Assembly: GCA_963791545.1 (NCBI GenBank)
Contig: CAWBSR010000002.1
Location: 248,001 to 312,000, forward strand
Length of the DNA stretch: 64,000 bases
Direction: 5' to 3'
Origin: JALYXV01 sp963791545
Lineage (GTDB): Bacteria > Actinomycetota > Acidimicrobiia > Acidimicrobiales > Palsa-688
Shown: one piece after another, positions 1 through 8,133 of the stretch
Position numbering within the stretch: the stretch's first letter is position 1
Layout of the letters: the number at the start of each line of letters is the position of its first letter
Program-made: the position numbers and the translations under genes
The notes under the pieces: model-generated
The model's database searches: none
Told to the model about the DNA's origin: nothing
The model's input: the letters and a program-made list of their open reading frames with translations, nothing else

Positions 1-2
1 TG

Positions 3-680
3 GCGCCCCCGCCGAGCCGATCCGAGGACCCCACATCGGGCGCCACGCAGGCACCCTCTTCGGGCGACGATGGCGAGGACGATGTGCTCGCACAGCCGGC
101 GGCGGTCACGGGAAGCTCCACGGCCGGCGCCCCGGCCGCTCCCAACAGCCCGACCGCGCCGATCCCGGCGGCCGGGCGGGCGGCACCGCCGGCCTCACCC
201 GGCCCGGGCGCCGCCGGGGTCGCACCGTCCCTGCCGGCCGGATGGAGCCCCCCGCCGGGGTGGATGCCTCCCCCCGGGTGGGCGCCGCCCGCCGGTTGGG
301 TGCCGCCACCGGGGTGGGCTCCGCCGTCGTATGGGCCCGAGGGGTGGGCGCCGCCTGCCGGGCCGCCGCTATCGCCGGGCCGGGGACCGGCCCCGGGCGC
401 CTGGCGCCCTGCCACCGGTGGTGCCATCCGACCCTCAGGTAGCCAGGCGGTCCCCAACTACCTGTGGTGGGCGGTCGCCTCGTCCCTGCTGTTCTGGCCC
501 ACCGGACTGGCGGCCATCGCCGTCTCCGTCGTGGCCAATCGGCGGGCCAAGAACGGCGACCTCGACGGCGCGCGGCGGGCCAGCCGCACTTCCAAAACCC
601 TGTGTTGGATCACCCTGATCGTGGGGTTGGTCGACCTGCTGTTGCTGGTCCTCCATGTCATCCCGCCGGTGCGTCTCTAA
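3..680 (+). CDS. CD225/dispanin-like membrane protein with Pro-Gly-Trp repeats, 5' end cut by window
   Basis: The reading frame is open to the left window edge, so the true start probably lies outside; a GTG at 84 is the first usable internal start. The N-terminal half is a long low-complexity segment rich in Ala, Pro and Gly with about seven PPGW-type repeats (nt ~234-350). The last ~75 residues begin NYLWWAVASSLLFWPTG, contain the VVANRRAKNGDLDGARRASR linker and end in a second hydrophobic helix. That order (helix, basic loop, helix) is the CD225/dispanin signature, also seen in DUF4190-like proteins. A membrane protein with a disordered tail is inferred; no enzymatic function is implied. 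It precedes guaB3 by 84 bp on the same strand. Confidence 0.75.
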   Translation, partial: APPPSRSEDPTSGATQAPSSGDDGEDDVLAQPAAVTGSSTAGAPAAPNSPTAPIPAAGRAAPPASPGPGAAGVAPSLPAGWSPPPGWMPPPGWAPPAGWVPPPGWAPPSYGPEGWAPPAGPPLSPGRGPAPGAWRPATGGAIRPSGSQAVPNYLWWAVASSLLFWPTGLAAIAVSVVANRRAKNGDLDGARRASRTSKTLCWITLIVGLVDLLLLVLHVIPPVRL

Positions 681-764
681 GACCGGGGCGGTCGCAGCGG
701 TGACCGGCGGCGCCGACGTACGCTGTCGGTTTCCACACCGAAACAAATCGCCAGAGGAGCGGCC

Positions 765-1928
765 GTGGCAGACGTCGAGATCGGGCGGGGCAAATCGGGG
801 CGTCGGGCATTCGGGTTTGACGACATCGCCATCGTTCCCAGCCGCCGGACCCGCGATCCGGAGGATGTCGACATCTCCTGGGAAATCGACGCCTATCGCT
901 TCGAGCTGCCGCTCATGGCGTCAGCCATGGACGGTGTGGTCAGCCCGACCACCGCCATCGAGATCGGCCTGCTGGGCGGCGTCGGCGTCCTCAACCTCGA
1001 AGGGCTCTGGACCCGGTATGAAGACCCGGACCCGCTGTTCGAGGAGATCGCCCACCTCGACACCGACAAGGCGACCGCCCGGATGCAGCAGATCTACGGC
1101 GAGCCCATCAAGCCCGAGCTCATCGGCCAGCGCATCCGGGAGATCAAAGAGGCCGGCGTGGTGTCCTGCGCCTCGCTGACGCCGCAGCGCACCGCGATCT
1201 ATGCCGATGCCCTCCTCGCCGCGGAACTGGACCTGTTCGTGGTCCAGGGCACGGTGGTATCCGCAGAGCACGTATCCAAGACTGTCGAGCCCCTCAACTT
1301 GAAGCGGTTCATCCGGGAGTTCGACATTCCGGTCATCGTCGGCGGCTGCGCTTCGTACCAGGCAGCCCTCCACCTGATGCGCACCGGGGCCGTCGGCGTC
1401 CTGGTCGGGGTGGGCCCCGGTCACGCCTGCACCTCACGCGGCGTGCTCGGCATCGGTGTGCCCCAAGCCACCGCCATCGCCGATGTGCGTTCCGCTCGGG
1501 CTCAGCACCTCGACGAGACGGGCGTCTACGTCCATGTGATCGCCGACGGGGGTATGGCAACCGGCGGTGACATCGCCAAAGCGATCGTCTGCGGTGCCGA
1601 CGCCGTCATGATCGGCTCACCCCTGGCGGCGGCGGTCGAAGCGCCCGGTCGCGGCTACCACTGGGGGATGGCCACTTTTCACCCCACCCTGCCTCGAGGC
1701 GCTCGCGTCCGCACCGAGACGCGAGGAACGCTGCGGGAGGTCCTGGTGGGACCGGCCCATGAGAACGACGGCCGCATGAACCTCTGCGGCGCCCTGCGGA
1801 CATCCATGGCGACCTGTGGCTACGAGACGGTCAAAGAATTCCAGAAGGCCGAGGTGATGGTCGCCCCCGCCCTGCAGACCGAGGGCAAATCGCTGCAGCG
1901 GTCCCAGGGCATCGGGATGGGCCGCTAA
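765..1928 (+). CDS. guaB3: GuaB3 family IMP dehydrogenase-related protein
   Basis: 387 residues, start GTG at 765 with an AGAGGAG Shine-Dalgarno about 7 nt upstream. The protein is a TIM barrel of the IMP dehydrogenase/GMP reductase superfamily, which oxidises IMP to XMP in guanine nucleotide synthesis. Visible markers are the N-terminal FGFDDIAIVPS, the substrate loop GPGHACTSRG with the catalytic Cys, the phosphate-binding VIADGGMATGGDIAKAI and DAVMIGSPLA. It lacks the CBS domain pair of classical GuaB and has the extended EAPGRGYHWGMATFHP segment typical of the GuaB3 branch, which in actinobacteria usually coexists with a classical GuaB. Family assignment is firm; whether it is the main IMP dehydrogenase here cannot be told. 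Confidence 0.93.
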   Translation: MADVEIGRGKSGRRAFGFDDIAIVPSRRTRDPEDVDISWEIDAYRFELPLMASAMDGVVSPTTAIEIGLLGGVGVLNLEGLWTRYEDPDPLFEEIAHLDTDKATARMQQIYGEPIKPELIGQRIREIKEAGVVSCASLTPQRTAIYADALLAAELDLFVVQGTVVSAEHVSKTVEPLNLKRFIREFDIPVIVGGCASYQAALHLMRTGAVGVLVGVGPGHACTSRGVLGIGVPQATAIADVRSARAQHLDETGVYVHVIADGGMATGGDIAKAIVCGADAVMIGSPLAAAVEAPGRGYHWGMATFHPTLPRGARVRTETRGTLREVLVGPAHENDGRMNLCGALRTSMATCGYETVKEFQKAEVMVAPALQTEGKSLQRSQGIGMGR

Positions 1929-1959
1929 AGGCGAGCTGGGAGGGCAGCCGGGGGCAGGC

Positions 1960-2814
1960 CTAAACCGCCTGGAGGTGATTCAACTCCTCGATCTCCTCCG
2001 GGTCGAGTTTGATGCTGGCCGCCGCCACGTTCTCCTCCAGGTGGTCAACCGAGGAGGTGCCGGGAATCGGCAGCATGGCAGGCGAGCGAGCCAACAACCA
2101 CGCCAAGGCGATCTGTTGGACGGTGGCGCTGTGGCGCCTCGCGATATCGGCGGCCGGCCCCGTGTCGGCGTCGGCCAGGGGACCCCATGGCAGGAAGACC
2201 AACTCGTCCTGCTCGGTCAGGTCGACGAGGTCTTCGGATCGCCGGTCGGTCAGGTTGTAGCGGTTCTGGAGGGACACGATGGGGGTGAGTTCCTGGGCCC
2301 GCCGCAACTCCTCCTCGCTGAAGTTGGAAACGCCCAGGTGGCGGATCTTCCCCTCTTCCTTGAGGTCGATCAGGGCACCGATCGATTCCTCGAGCGGGAC
2401 TTTGGGGTCGGGCCGGTGAAACTGGTACAGCGGGATCTGATCCAGCCGCAGCCGCTTGAGGCTGCCCTCGCACGTCCGCCGCAGGTGGTCGGGACGGCCG
2501 TTGGGTTCCCACTGCCCGGGACCGGGCCGGACCAGGCCGCCCTTGGTTGCGATGACCAGGTCCTCGGGATAGGGATACAGGGCCTCGGCGATCAGCTGCT
2601 CGCTGACCTCGGGGCCGTAGGCGTCGGCGGTGTCGATGAAGTTCACGTCCAGGTCGAGCAGGTGGCGCAACACTGCCCGGGCCTGGCCCCGGTCCCGGGG
2701 CGGTCCCCAGATGCCCTCGCCCGTGAGGCGCATAGCCCCGAATCCCAGCCGGTTGACAGTCAGGTCGCCACCCACGTCGATGACGCCCGCCGCGGTTGCA
2801 GTAATAGAAGCCAT
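1960..2814 (-). CDS. aldo/keto reductase
   Basis: An NAD(P)H-dependent aldo/keto reductase barrel of 284 residues. I chose ATG at 2814 because GGAG lies about 6 nt upstream; an in-frame GTG at 2832 would add six residues. The catalytic tetrad is visible: Asp and Tyr in DTADAYG, Lys in ATKGG, His in YQFHRPD. LGVSNFSEEEL and the cofactor-phosphate site IPGTSSVDHLEENV near the C-terminus are also typical. Close relatives are annotated as putative oxidoreductases of unknown substrate. It is convergent with guaB3 and divergent from pcrA (110 bp between starts), so it is probably monocistronic. Confidence 0.92.
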   Translation of the reverse strand: MASITATAAGVIDVGGDLTVNRLGFGAMRLTGEGIWGPPRDRGQARAVLRHLLDLDVNFIDTADAYGPEVSEQLIAEALYPYPEDLVIATKGGLVRPGPGQWEPNGRPDHLRRTCEGSLKRLRLDQIPLYQFHRPDPKVPLEESIGALIDLKEEGKIRHLGVSNFSEEELRRAQELTPIVSLQNRYNLTDRRSEDLVDLTEQDELVFLPWGPLADADTGPAADIARRHSATVQQIALAWLLARSPAMLPIPGTSSVDHLEENVAAASIKLDPEEIEELNHLQAV

Positions 2815-2924
2815 GGCTCCATCATCGTCCACCGCGGGCGCTACCGGATCAGGGCGTCGCAGCGGTTCGCAGGGGTCGCGGCAGGGTCAGCCGGGTCGTC
2901 ACAGGCGTCCGGTACGTTGGGTTC

Positions 2925-5255
2925 ATGACCGAGTTCGGGGCTCCGGCGACCGCCCTGTCGACCGCCGAGGAGCCGGGGCCCGAACCTCAAAACGACCACC
3001 GGCCCGTCGACCGACACGAGGAGCACCCCGGCCTCGCCGGCGCCGACGAGCCCGCGCCCGACCACCGCCACCGTCCCCCGCGTTCTTCGCTCCTCGACGG
3101 GCTCAACCCGGTGCAGCTGGCTGCCGTCACCCACCCCGGGGGGCCCCTCCTAGTCGTCGCCGGGGCGGGCTCCGGCAAGACCCGAGTCCTGACCCGGCGC
3201 ATCGCCTGGCTGATCCGCCAGCAGAACGTCTCCCCCTTCGAGGTCCTCGCCATCACCTTTACCAACAAGGCGGCCGACGAGATGAAGCACCGGGTCGCGG
3301 AGTTGGTGGGCCCGGTCGCCCAGCGCATGTGGGTGTCGACCTTCCACGCCGCCTGCGTCCGCATCCTGCGCCGCGACGCCAACCGGTTGGGCTACAAATC
3401 GTCGTTCACCATCTACGACGAGGCCGACGCCAACCGGCTGGTGAGCTACGTCCTGCGGGACCTCAACATGGACACCAAGAAGCTGCCTCCCCGGGTGGTC
3501 CATGGGATCATCAGCGCCGCCAAGAACGACCTCGTCGACTTCGAGACCTACGCCGCCCAGGCCCGTACCATCTACGACCGGCGCATTGCCGAGGTCTACC
3601 GGGAATACCAGCACCGCCTGCTGGCCGCCAGCGCCATGGACTTCGACGACCTCCTCCTCGTCACCGTCAACCTGCTGCAGGCGTGCGAGGACGTGCGCCG
3701 TTACTACCAGGAGCGCTTCCGCCACATCCTTGTCGACGAGTACCAGGACACCAACAAGGCCCAAAACGAGCTCGTGCTGATGCTTGCCCAGGGCCACCGG
3801 AACGTCTGCGTGGTGGGCGACACCGACCAGTCGGTCTACCGCTGGCGGGGGGCCGACATCCGCAACATCCTGCAGTTCGAGGAAGCCTTCCCCGACACCA
3901 CCGTGGTCGTCCTGGAACAGAACTACCGCTCCACCCAGCTCATTCTCGACGCCGCCAACGCCGTCATCGCCAACAACAGCATGCGCAAGCCCAAGTCCCT
4001 CTGGACCGAGCAGGTGGGCGGCGAGCTGATCACCACCTACCACGCCGAGGACGAGCATGACGAAGGGCGGTGGATCGCGTCCGAGATCGCCCGGCTGCAC
4101 GCCGGCGGCCGCTACACCTGGGGCGACGTGGCGGTGTTCTACCGCGCCAATGCCCAGAGCCGCTCGGTCGAAGAGGAATTGGTGCGCCGCAACATCTCCT
4201 ACAAGGTGGTGGGGGGCACCAAGTTCTACGACCGACGGGAGATCAAGGACGTCCTGGCCTACCTGAAGGCGGTCGTCAACCCGACCGACGAGGTGTCCCT
4301 CAAGCGCATCGTCAACGTGCCCAAACGGGGCATCGGCGATACCTCGGTCGACCGGCTGGAGCGCTGGGCCCGGGCCAACAACCGCCCCTTCGACGAGGCG
4401 CTGCGCCAGGCCGAGGCGGCCGGTGTGACCGGGAAGGCCCAGGCCGCCATCCGCGACCTGGTCTCGCTGCTGGACGAGCTGCGGGCCGACCTGGGCGGCC
4501 CGGTCACGGTCATCGAGGCCATCCTGCACCGCACCGGCTACCGCGCCGAGCTGGAGGCCGAGCACACCATCGAGTCCGAGGGCCGGCTGGACAACCTCGA
4601 CGAGCTGCTGGGCGCAGCCAGCGAGGCCGACGACATCGACCAGTTCCTGGAGCAGGTCAGCCTGGTCGCCGACGCCGACGAGATCGTCGACGACCAGTCC
4701 AATGTCCTCCTGATGACCCTCCACACCGCCAAGGGGCTTGAGTTCCCCGTCGTGTTCGTGATCGGCATGGAGGACGGGGTTTTTCCTCACCTCCGTTCCC
4801 TGGGCGAGCCCGACGAACTGGAGGAGGAGCGCCGGCTGGCCTACGTGGGTTTCACCCGGGCCAAGGAACGCCTCTACCTGACCCATGCCTGGTGCCGCAA
4901 CCTGTGGGGCCAGACCCTCTACAACCCCCCCAGCCGTTTCCTCCGGGAGGTCCCGGCGTCATTGGTGAACGCCGCCCAGGAGCCCCGGCGACGTCCCGGA
5001 GCCGGGTTGCCTTTCGGCGGTCGGGAGGGGATCGTGGAAGCTGCTATACGGGTGGGAAGAGCCTCGCCGGTGCACGGAAGCGGTGCCCAAGGCTTAGGGC
5101 TGCGGCGCAACGACGACGTCGTCCACGCTAAATGGGGCGAGGGAGTAGTCCTCGAGGTGCGTGGCGAGGGGGACAAGGCTGAGGCCACGGTCCATTTCCC
5201 CTCGGTGGGCGACAAGCGCCTCAACCTGTCGCTGGCCCCCCTCAAGAGGGCCTAG
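2925..5255 (+). CDS. pcrA: ATP-dependent DNA helicase PcrA/UvrD (SF1A)
   Basis: 776 residues. A ~55-residue polar, low-complexity N-terminal extension precedes the Q motif LNPVQLAAVTH. Walker A AGAGSGKT lies near residues 79-86, motif II VDEYQDT near 270, then GDTDQSVYRWRGAD (motif III), QNYRS (IV), MTLHTAKGLEFPVVF (V) and EEERRLAYVGFTRAKERL (VI). The last ~50 residues (HAKWGEGVVLEVRGEGDK) form the Tudor-like domain that binds RNA polymerase in PcrA. The family unwinds DNA 3'-5' in nucleotide excision repair, replication-transcription conflict resolution and removal of recombinase filaments. All motifs are intact. The gene is convergent with the LCP gene, 31 bp apart. Confidence 0.97.
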   Translation: MTEFGAPATALSTAEEPGPEPQNDHRPVDRHEEHPGLAGADEPAPDHRHRPPRSSLLDGLNPVQLAAVTHPGGPLLVVAGAGSGKTRVLTRRIAWLIRQQNVSPFEVLAITFTNKAADEMKHRVAELVGPVAQRMWVSTFHAACVRILRRDANRLGYKSSFTIYDEADANRLVSYVLRDLNMDTKKLPPRVVHGIISAAKNDLVDFETYAAQARTIYDRRIAEVYREYQHRLLAASAMDFDDLLLVTVNLLQACEDVRRYYQERFRHILVDEYQDTNKAQNELVLMLAQGHRNVCVVGDTDQSVYRWRGADIRNILQFEEAFPDTTVVVLEQNYRSTQLILDAANAVIANNSMRKPKSLWTEQVGGELITTYHAEDEHDEGRWIASEIARLHAGGRYTWGDVAVFYRANAQSRSVEEELVRRNISYKVVGGTKFYDRREIKDVLAYLKAVVNPTDEVSLKRIVNVPKRGIGDTSVDRLERWARANNRPFDEALRQAEAAGVTGKAQAAIRDLVSLLDELRADLGGPVTVIEAILHRTGYRAELEAEHTIESEGRLDNLDELLGAASEADDIDQFLEQVSLVADADEIVDDQSNVLLMTLHTAKGLEFPVVFVIGMEDGVFPHLRSLGEPDELEEERRLAYVGFTRAKERLYLTHAWCRNLWGQTLYNPPSRFLREVPASLVNAAQEPRRRPGAGLPFGGREGIVEAAIRVGRASPVHGSGAQGLGLRRNDDVVHAKWGEGVVLEVRGEGDKAEATVHFPSVGDKRLNLSLAPLKRA

Positions 5256-5286
5256 CCAGACCGGGCCAGGGGGGTGCGCAGCCGGC

Positions 5287-6840
5287 TCAGCAGGCCGGGG
5301 GGACGAATCCGGCTGGCGTGCCCGGGAGCTCGTAAGTGGTGGTCGGCGGGGTGGCCGGGACGGTGGTGGCCCTGGCCGCTTTGGGCGACGTGGTCCCGGT
5401 GGGAGGAACCGCGGCGATGCCTTGATACGACGAGCCCGTGATCAGCTCGACGTCGGCGCCCAGGAGGCTGGAGTCGACCTGCAACTGGGTTGGCCCCAGG
5501 ACGGCGCTCGCCAGCGTCTCGGCCTTGGCCTGGTTGCCCGGGAGGTAACGGATCACCGACGTGGTGTAGTTGAAGTTGTTGGCCGAGTGGCTGCTGGTCA
5601 CGTGGAAACCCTGGCGGGCCAGGTCATTGCCTGTCTTGCTGGCCTCCCCGGTGCGCCCCGACCCGTTGAGCACGGCGACGTTGACGCTCGATGGGGCGAT
5701 GCCCGAAGCCGTTGTCGGCGATCCCGAGGTGGTATCGGTCGACGATCGGCCTTGGCCGAGGAAGTCGGCGATGGCCTGCTGAGCGTTGGGTTGCTGGAGG
5801 AGCAGGACATCGGCACCACCGATCACGGCGGGGGTGGTCGGCAGGGTGGCGGTAGGCAGGCTGTCGGGTGACAGGTTGCGGAACCGCTTACCGAGGGCCA
5901 AAAGGAGGCTCCGGCTGAACCCGCTGTCCACGGTGAGGTTGTTGGTGACACCGCCCAGGATGTTGTTGAGGGCGAGGGGATCGGTCAGCCCGGAGCTCTG
6001 AGCCTTGGCGATCATCTTCTTGATGAAGGACTGCTGGCGCTTGATGCGGGCCAGGTCGCTCTCGGCCTCGTAGACCCAGCGGCCGTTGACCTGGTACTCG
6101 TAATGGCGGGCCCGGACGAAGGCCAGCGCCTGGCTGCCGGACATCGTGTAGCAGCCCGCCTTGGGGATATTGAGGAGCGAGAAGGCGTCGCGCGCCGGCG
6201 TCGGGAAGTACTCGGTGACGCCCCCGACCGCATTCACAATGTCGCGGAACGATTGGAAGTCGACTTCGACGAAGTGGTCGATAGTGATCCCCAAATCGGC
6301 CTCGATGGTCTTGACCAACAGGTCGGGCCCGGAGTCGAACGTGGTGTTGATCCGATCGCGGTAATTCTTGCCCGGGATGTTGACGTAGAGATCCCGGGGG
6401 ATCGACATAACGGTGGCCGAGGTCGAGGCGGGATTGACATGCACCAGCATGATGGTGTCGGAGCGCTGGCCCGCCACCGCGGCCCCGCTGCCGAACTGTT
6501 TGGCGTCTGACGCGCTGTTGGCGGCCCGGCTGTCGCTGCCGACCACCAGGATCGTCATGGGGCTCCCGGGCGCCGCGTTGGCGCTGGAGCGTAGGCTCGG
6601 TATGAAGACCTGGCCTATCTGGCCGAACCGCCAGTTGACGTAGCCGTAGACGCCGACAGCACCCATGAGCATCAGGGCCACCATGACATTGGCGGCGATC
6701 AGGATCCGGCGGGGCCACCGACGCACCGGGATGTACCCGCTCCTTCGCCTGCCCTGGGTCCGGTTGCCGCCGCTCGGCGTGGACTCCGAGCCCGAGGTCC
6801 GGGGGGCGTGGCGAACCAGGACGTCCGATGACGAACTCAC
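5287..6840 (-). CDS. LytR-CpsA-Psr (LCP) family cell-wall polymer ligase with LytR C-terminal domain
   Basis: 517 residues, start GTG at 6840. A short basic cytoplasmic tail precedes a transmembrane helix (about residues 45-70, ILIAANVMVALMLMGAV). The LCP catalytic domain follows: ILVVGSDSR, QRSDTIMLVHVNP, MSIPRDLYVNIPG and the pyrophosphate-binding Arg/Asp residues. A LytR_C domain (NVAVLNGSGRTGEASKTGNDL) and a Thr/Pro-rich tail end the protein. LCP enzymes transfer lipid-linked glycopolymers to peptidoglycan; in actinobacteria they attach arabinogalactan or teichoic-acid-like polymers. The domain faces outside the membrane. The two polysaccharide clusters in this window may supply a substrate, but that link is speculative. 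Confidence 0.93.
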   Translation of the reverse strand: MSSSSDVLVRHAPRTSGSESTPSGGNRTQGRRRSGYIPVRRWPRRILIAANVMVALMLMGAVGVYGYVNWRFGQIGQVFIPSLRSSANAAPGSPMTILVVGSDSRAANSASDAKQFGSGAAVAGQRSDTIMLVHVNPASTSATVMSIPRDLYVNIPGKNYRDRINTTFDSGPDLLVKTIEADLGITIDHFVEVDFQSFRDIVNAVGGVTEYFPTPARDAFSLLNIPKAGCYTMSGSQALAFVRARHYEYQVNGRWVYEAESDLARIKRQQSFIKKMIAKAQSSGLTDPLALNNILGGVTNNLTVDSGFSRSLLLALGKRFRNLSPDSLPTATLPTTPAVIGGADVLLLQQPNAQQAIADFLGQGRSSTDTTSGSPTTASGIAPSSVNVAVLNGSGRTGEASKTGNDLARQGFHVTSSHSANNFNYTTSVIRYLPGNQAKAETLASAVLGPTQLQVDSSLLGADVELITGSSYQGIAAVPPTGTTSPKAARATTVPATPPTTTYELPGTPAGFVPPAC

Positions 6841-7062
6841 TGCGACCGCCCCCGCCCGGGGGGGGCCAGCATGCCGCTCAAGGCGGATCGTCTGTCACTG
6901 GGTGGGCTCACCGATGTGTCATAAGGTTTTTTGGTCGCAGCTAGGAGCTGAACTGCCGGGTACCCCCACCGCGCACCCAGACGCAGTAATCATACCCAGA
7001 GGCGGTCAATTTCCCCCGTCGCCCTAGCCGAAGATGTCGGCGGCGTCACCGACTGGGCGGGG

Positions 7063-7665
7063 TCACGAAGTGGGCGGCGGGCTGCTGGTCGGCGTGCCGG
7101 TCGTCGAGGTGGTAGTGGCGGCCCGGGCCGGGGCGCGGTTGTCCGGTGGGCCGGTCGGCGGCGTGGTGCCGATGGACTGGCGGAGGTTGATGATGACCTG
7201 GCCCGACGGGTCCACCCGCACTGGGTACTGGTCGAGGCCGGTGCCGTCGGCCGGGTAGCGCGTCTGGGTGCACGGGTTGGTGAAGTCGTGGGTGAGCGGG
7301 CGCCACTGGACCAGGCACTTCTCGTCAATCTCGCCGGGCGGGAGGGCGCCAAAGGCCAGCCAACCTTTTGTCGGATCGGCGGCCACATGCTGCACGTACA
7401 GCGTCACCGACCCGTGGCGGAGTGGGGGGAAGATGAGGGGGCCCTTGGAGCCCACGATGGGCGCGAACACGCTGGCCCGCCCCAGGTGAAACTCGGGGTC
7501 GCCCAGATTGACCTTGCCGCCCGGCTGGCGGGCCAGGCGCAGCACGAAGACGAGCAACAGCACCGCGGTCAGTACCGCCAGGATCATGGTGAGCAACAAG
7601 CCGGTCCGCCGCCGGCGACGAGGCTCCCCCTGGGGGCGAGGCGGGCCGGGGGGCGACGCGGGCAC
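7063..7665 (-). CDS. membrane-anchored protein with degenerate Rieske-like C-terminal domain
   Basis: 200 residues if translation starts at GTG 7665; the frame is open further upstream but would overlap the plus-strand cobalamin-binding gene, so the shorter start is preferred. A Pro/Arg-rich cytoplasmic tail precedes one transmembrane helix (TGLLLTMILAVLTAVLLLVF). An extracytoplasmic domain follows containing KGWLAFGALPPGE, EKCLVQWRPLTHDFTNPCTQTRY and LDQYPVRVDPSGQVIINL. The YPVRVD-strand resembles the end of Rieske domains in cytochrome bc complexes, but the CxH and CxxH iron-sulfur ligand motifs are absent. The Thr/Ser/Pro tail is low complexity. Fold assignment is inference; function unknown. 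Confidence 0.75.
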   Translation of the reverse strand: MPASPPGPPRPQGEPRRRRRTGLLLTMILAVLTAVLLLVFVLRLARQPGGKVNLGDPEFHLGRASVFAPIVGSKGPLIFPPLRHGSVTLYVQHVAADPTKGWLAFGALPPGEIDEKCLVQWRPLTHDFTNPCTQTRYPADGTGLDQYPVRVDPSGQVIINLRQSIGTTPPTGPPDNRAPARAATTTSTTGTPTSSPPPTS

Positions 7666-7683
7666 CTGCGTAGTATTCCGGGA

Positions 7684-8133
7684 GTGCGCCGGCGTTATCG
7701 AGTCGTGGTGGCCAAACCGGGCCTGGACGGACATGACCGCGGCGCCAAGATCATTGCCCGAGCCCTGCGCGACAGCGGTTTCGAGGTCATCTATACGGGT
7801 CTTCACCAGACGCCCGAGCAGATCGCGGAGACCGTCGTCCAAGAGGACGCCGACGCGGTCGGCCTCTCGGTACTGTCGGGCGCCCACATGACCCTCTTTC
7901 CCCGGGTCATGGACGCCCTGGCGGAACGGCGCAGCACCGTCGACGGCGACGTCCTCGTCTTCGGTGGCGGCATCATCCCCGCTCCCGACGTGGCTCGCTT
8001 GAAGGAGCTGGGGGTGGCGGAGATATTCGGACCTGGCGCCACCATGGCCTCGGTCTGTGCCTGGCTGGAAGCGACCCTCGACGACCGCGACGAGCAGGAC
8101 GCAGAAGGGGAGCCCGCCCGTGGATCTGTTTGA
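7684..8133 (+). CDS. free-standing cobalamin (B12)-binding domain, methylmalonyl-CoA mutase small-subunit type
   Basis: 149 residues from GTG 7684. The whole protein is a flavodoxin-like B12-binding domain with the DxHxxG motif (KPGLDGHDRGAKI, His is the lower axial cobalt ligand), the LSVLSGAH loop and FGGGIIP near the nucleotide-tail pocket. It matches the C-terminal domain of methylmalonyl-CoA mutase or the separate small subunit of split acyl-CoA mutases. Such a subunit needs a TIM-barrel partner, which is not in this window. It overlaps sucC by 14 bp, placing B12 chemistry upstream of succinyl-CoA synthetase. This fits the route propionyl-CoA, methylmalonyl-CoA, succinyl-CoA, succinate. 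An alternative partner would be another B12-dependent acyl-CoA mutase. Confidence 0.9.
   Translation: MRRRYRVVVAKPGLDGHDRGAKIIARALRDSGFEVIYTGLHQTPEQIAETVVQEDADAVGLSVLSGAHMTLFPRVMDALAERRSTVDGDVLVFGGGIIPAPDVARLKELGVAEIFGPGATMASVCAWLEATLDDRDEQDAEGEPARGSV

Noticed and set aside
2987..4886. Antisense open frames inside pcrA
   Set aside because: All are shadows of a gene with every helicase motif intact.
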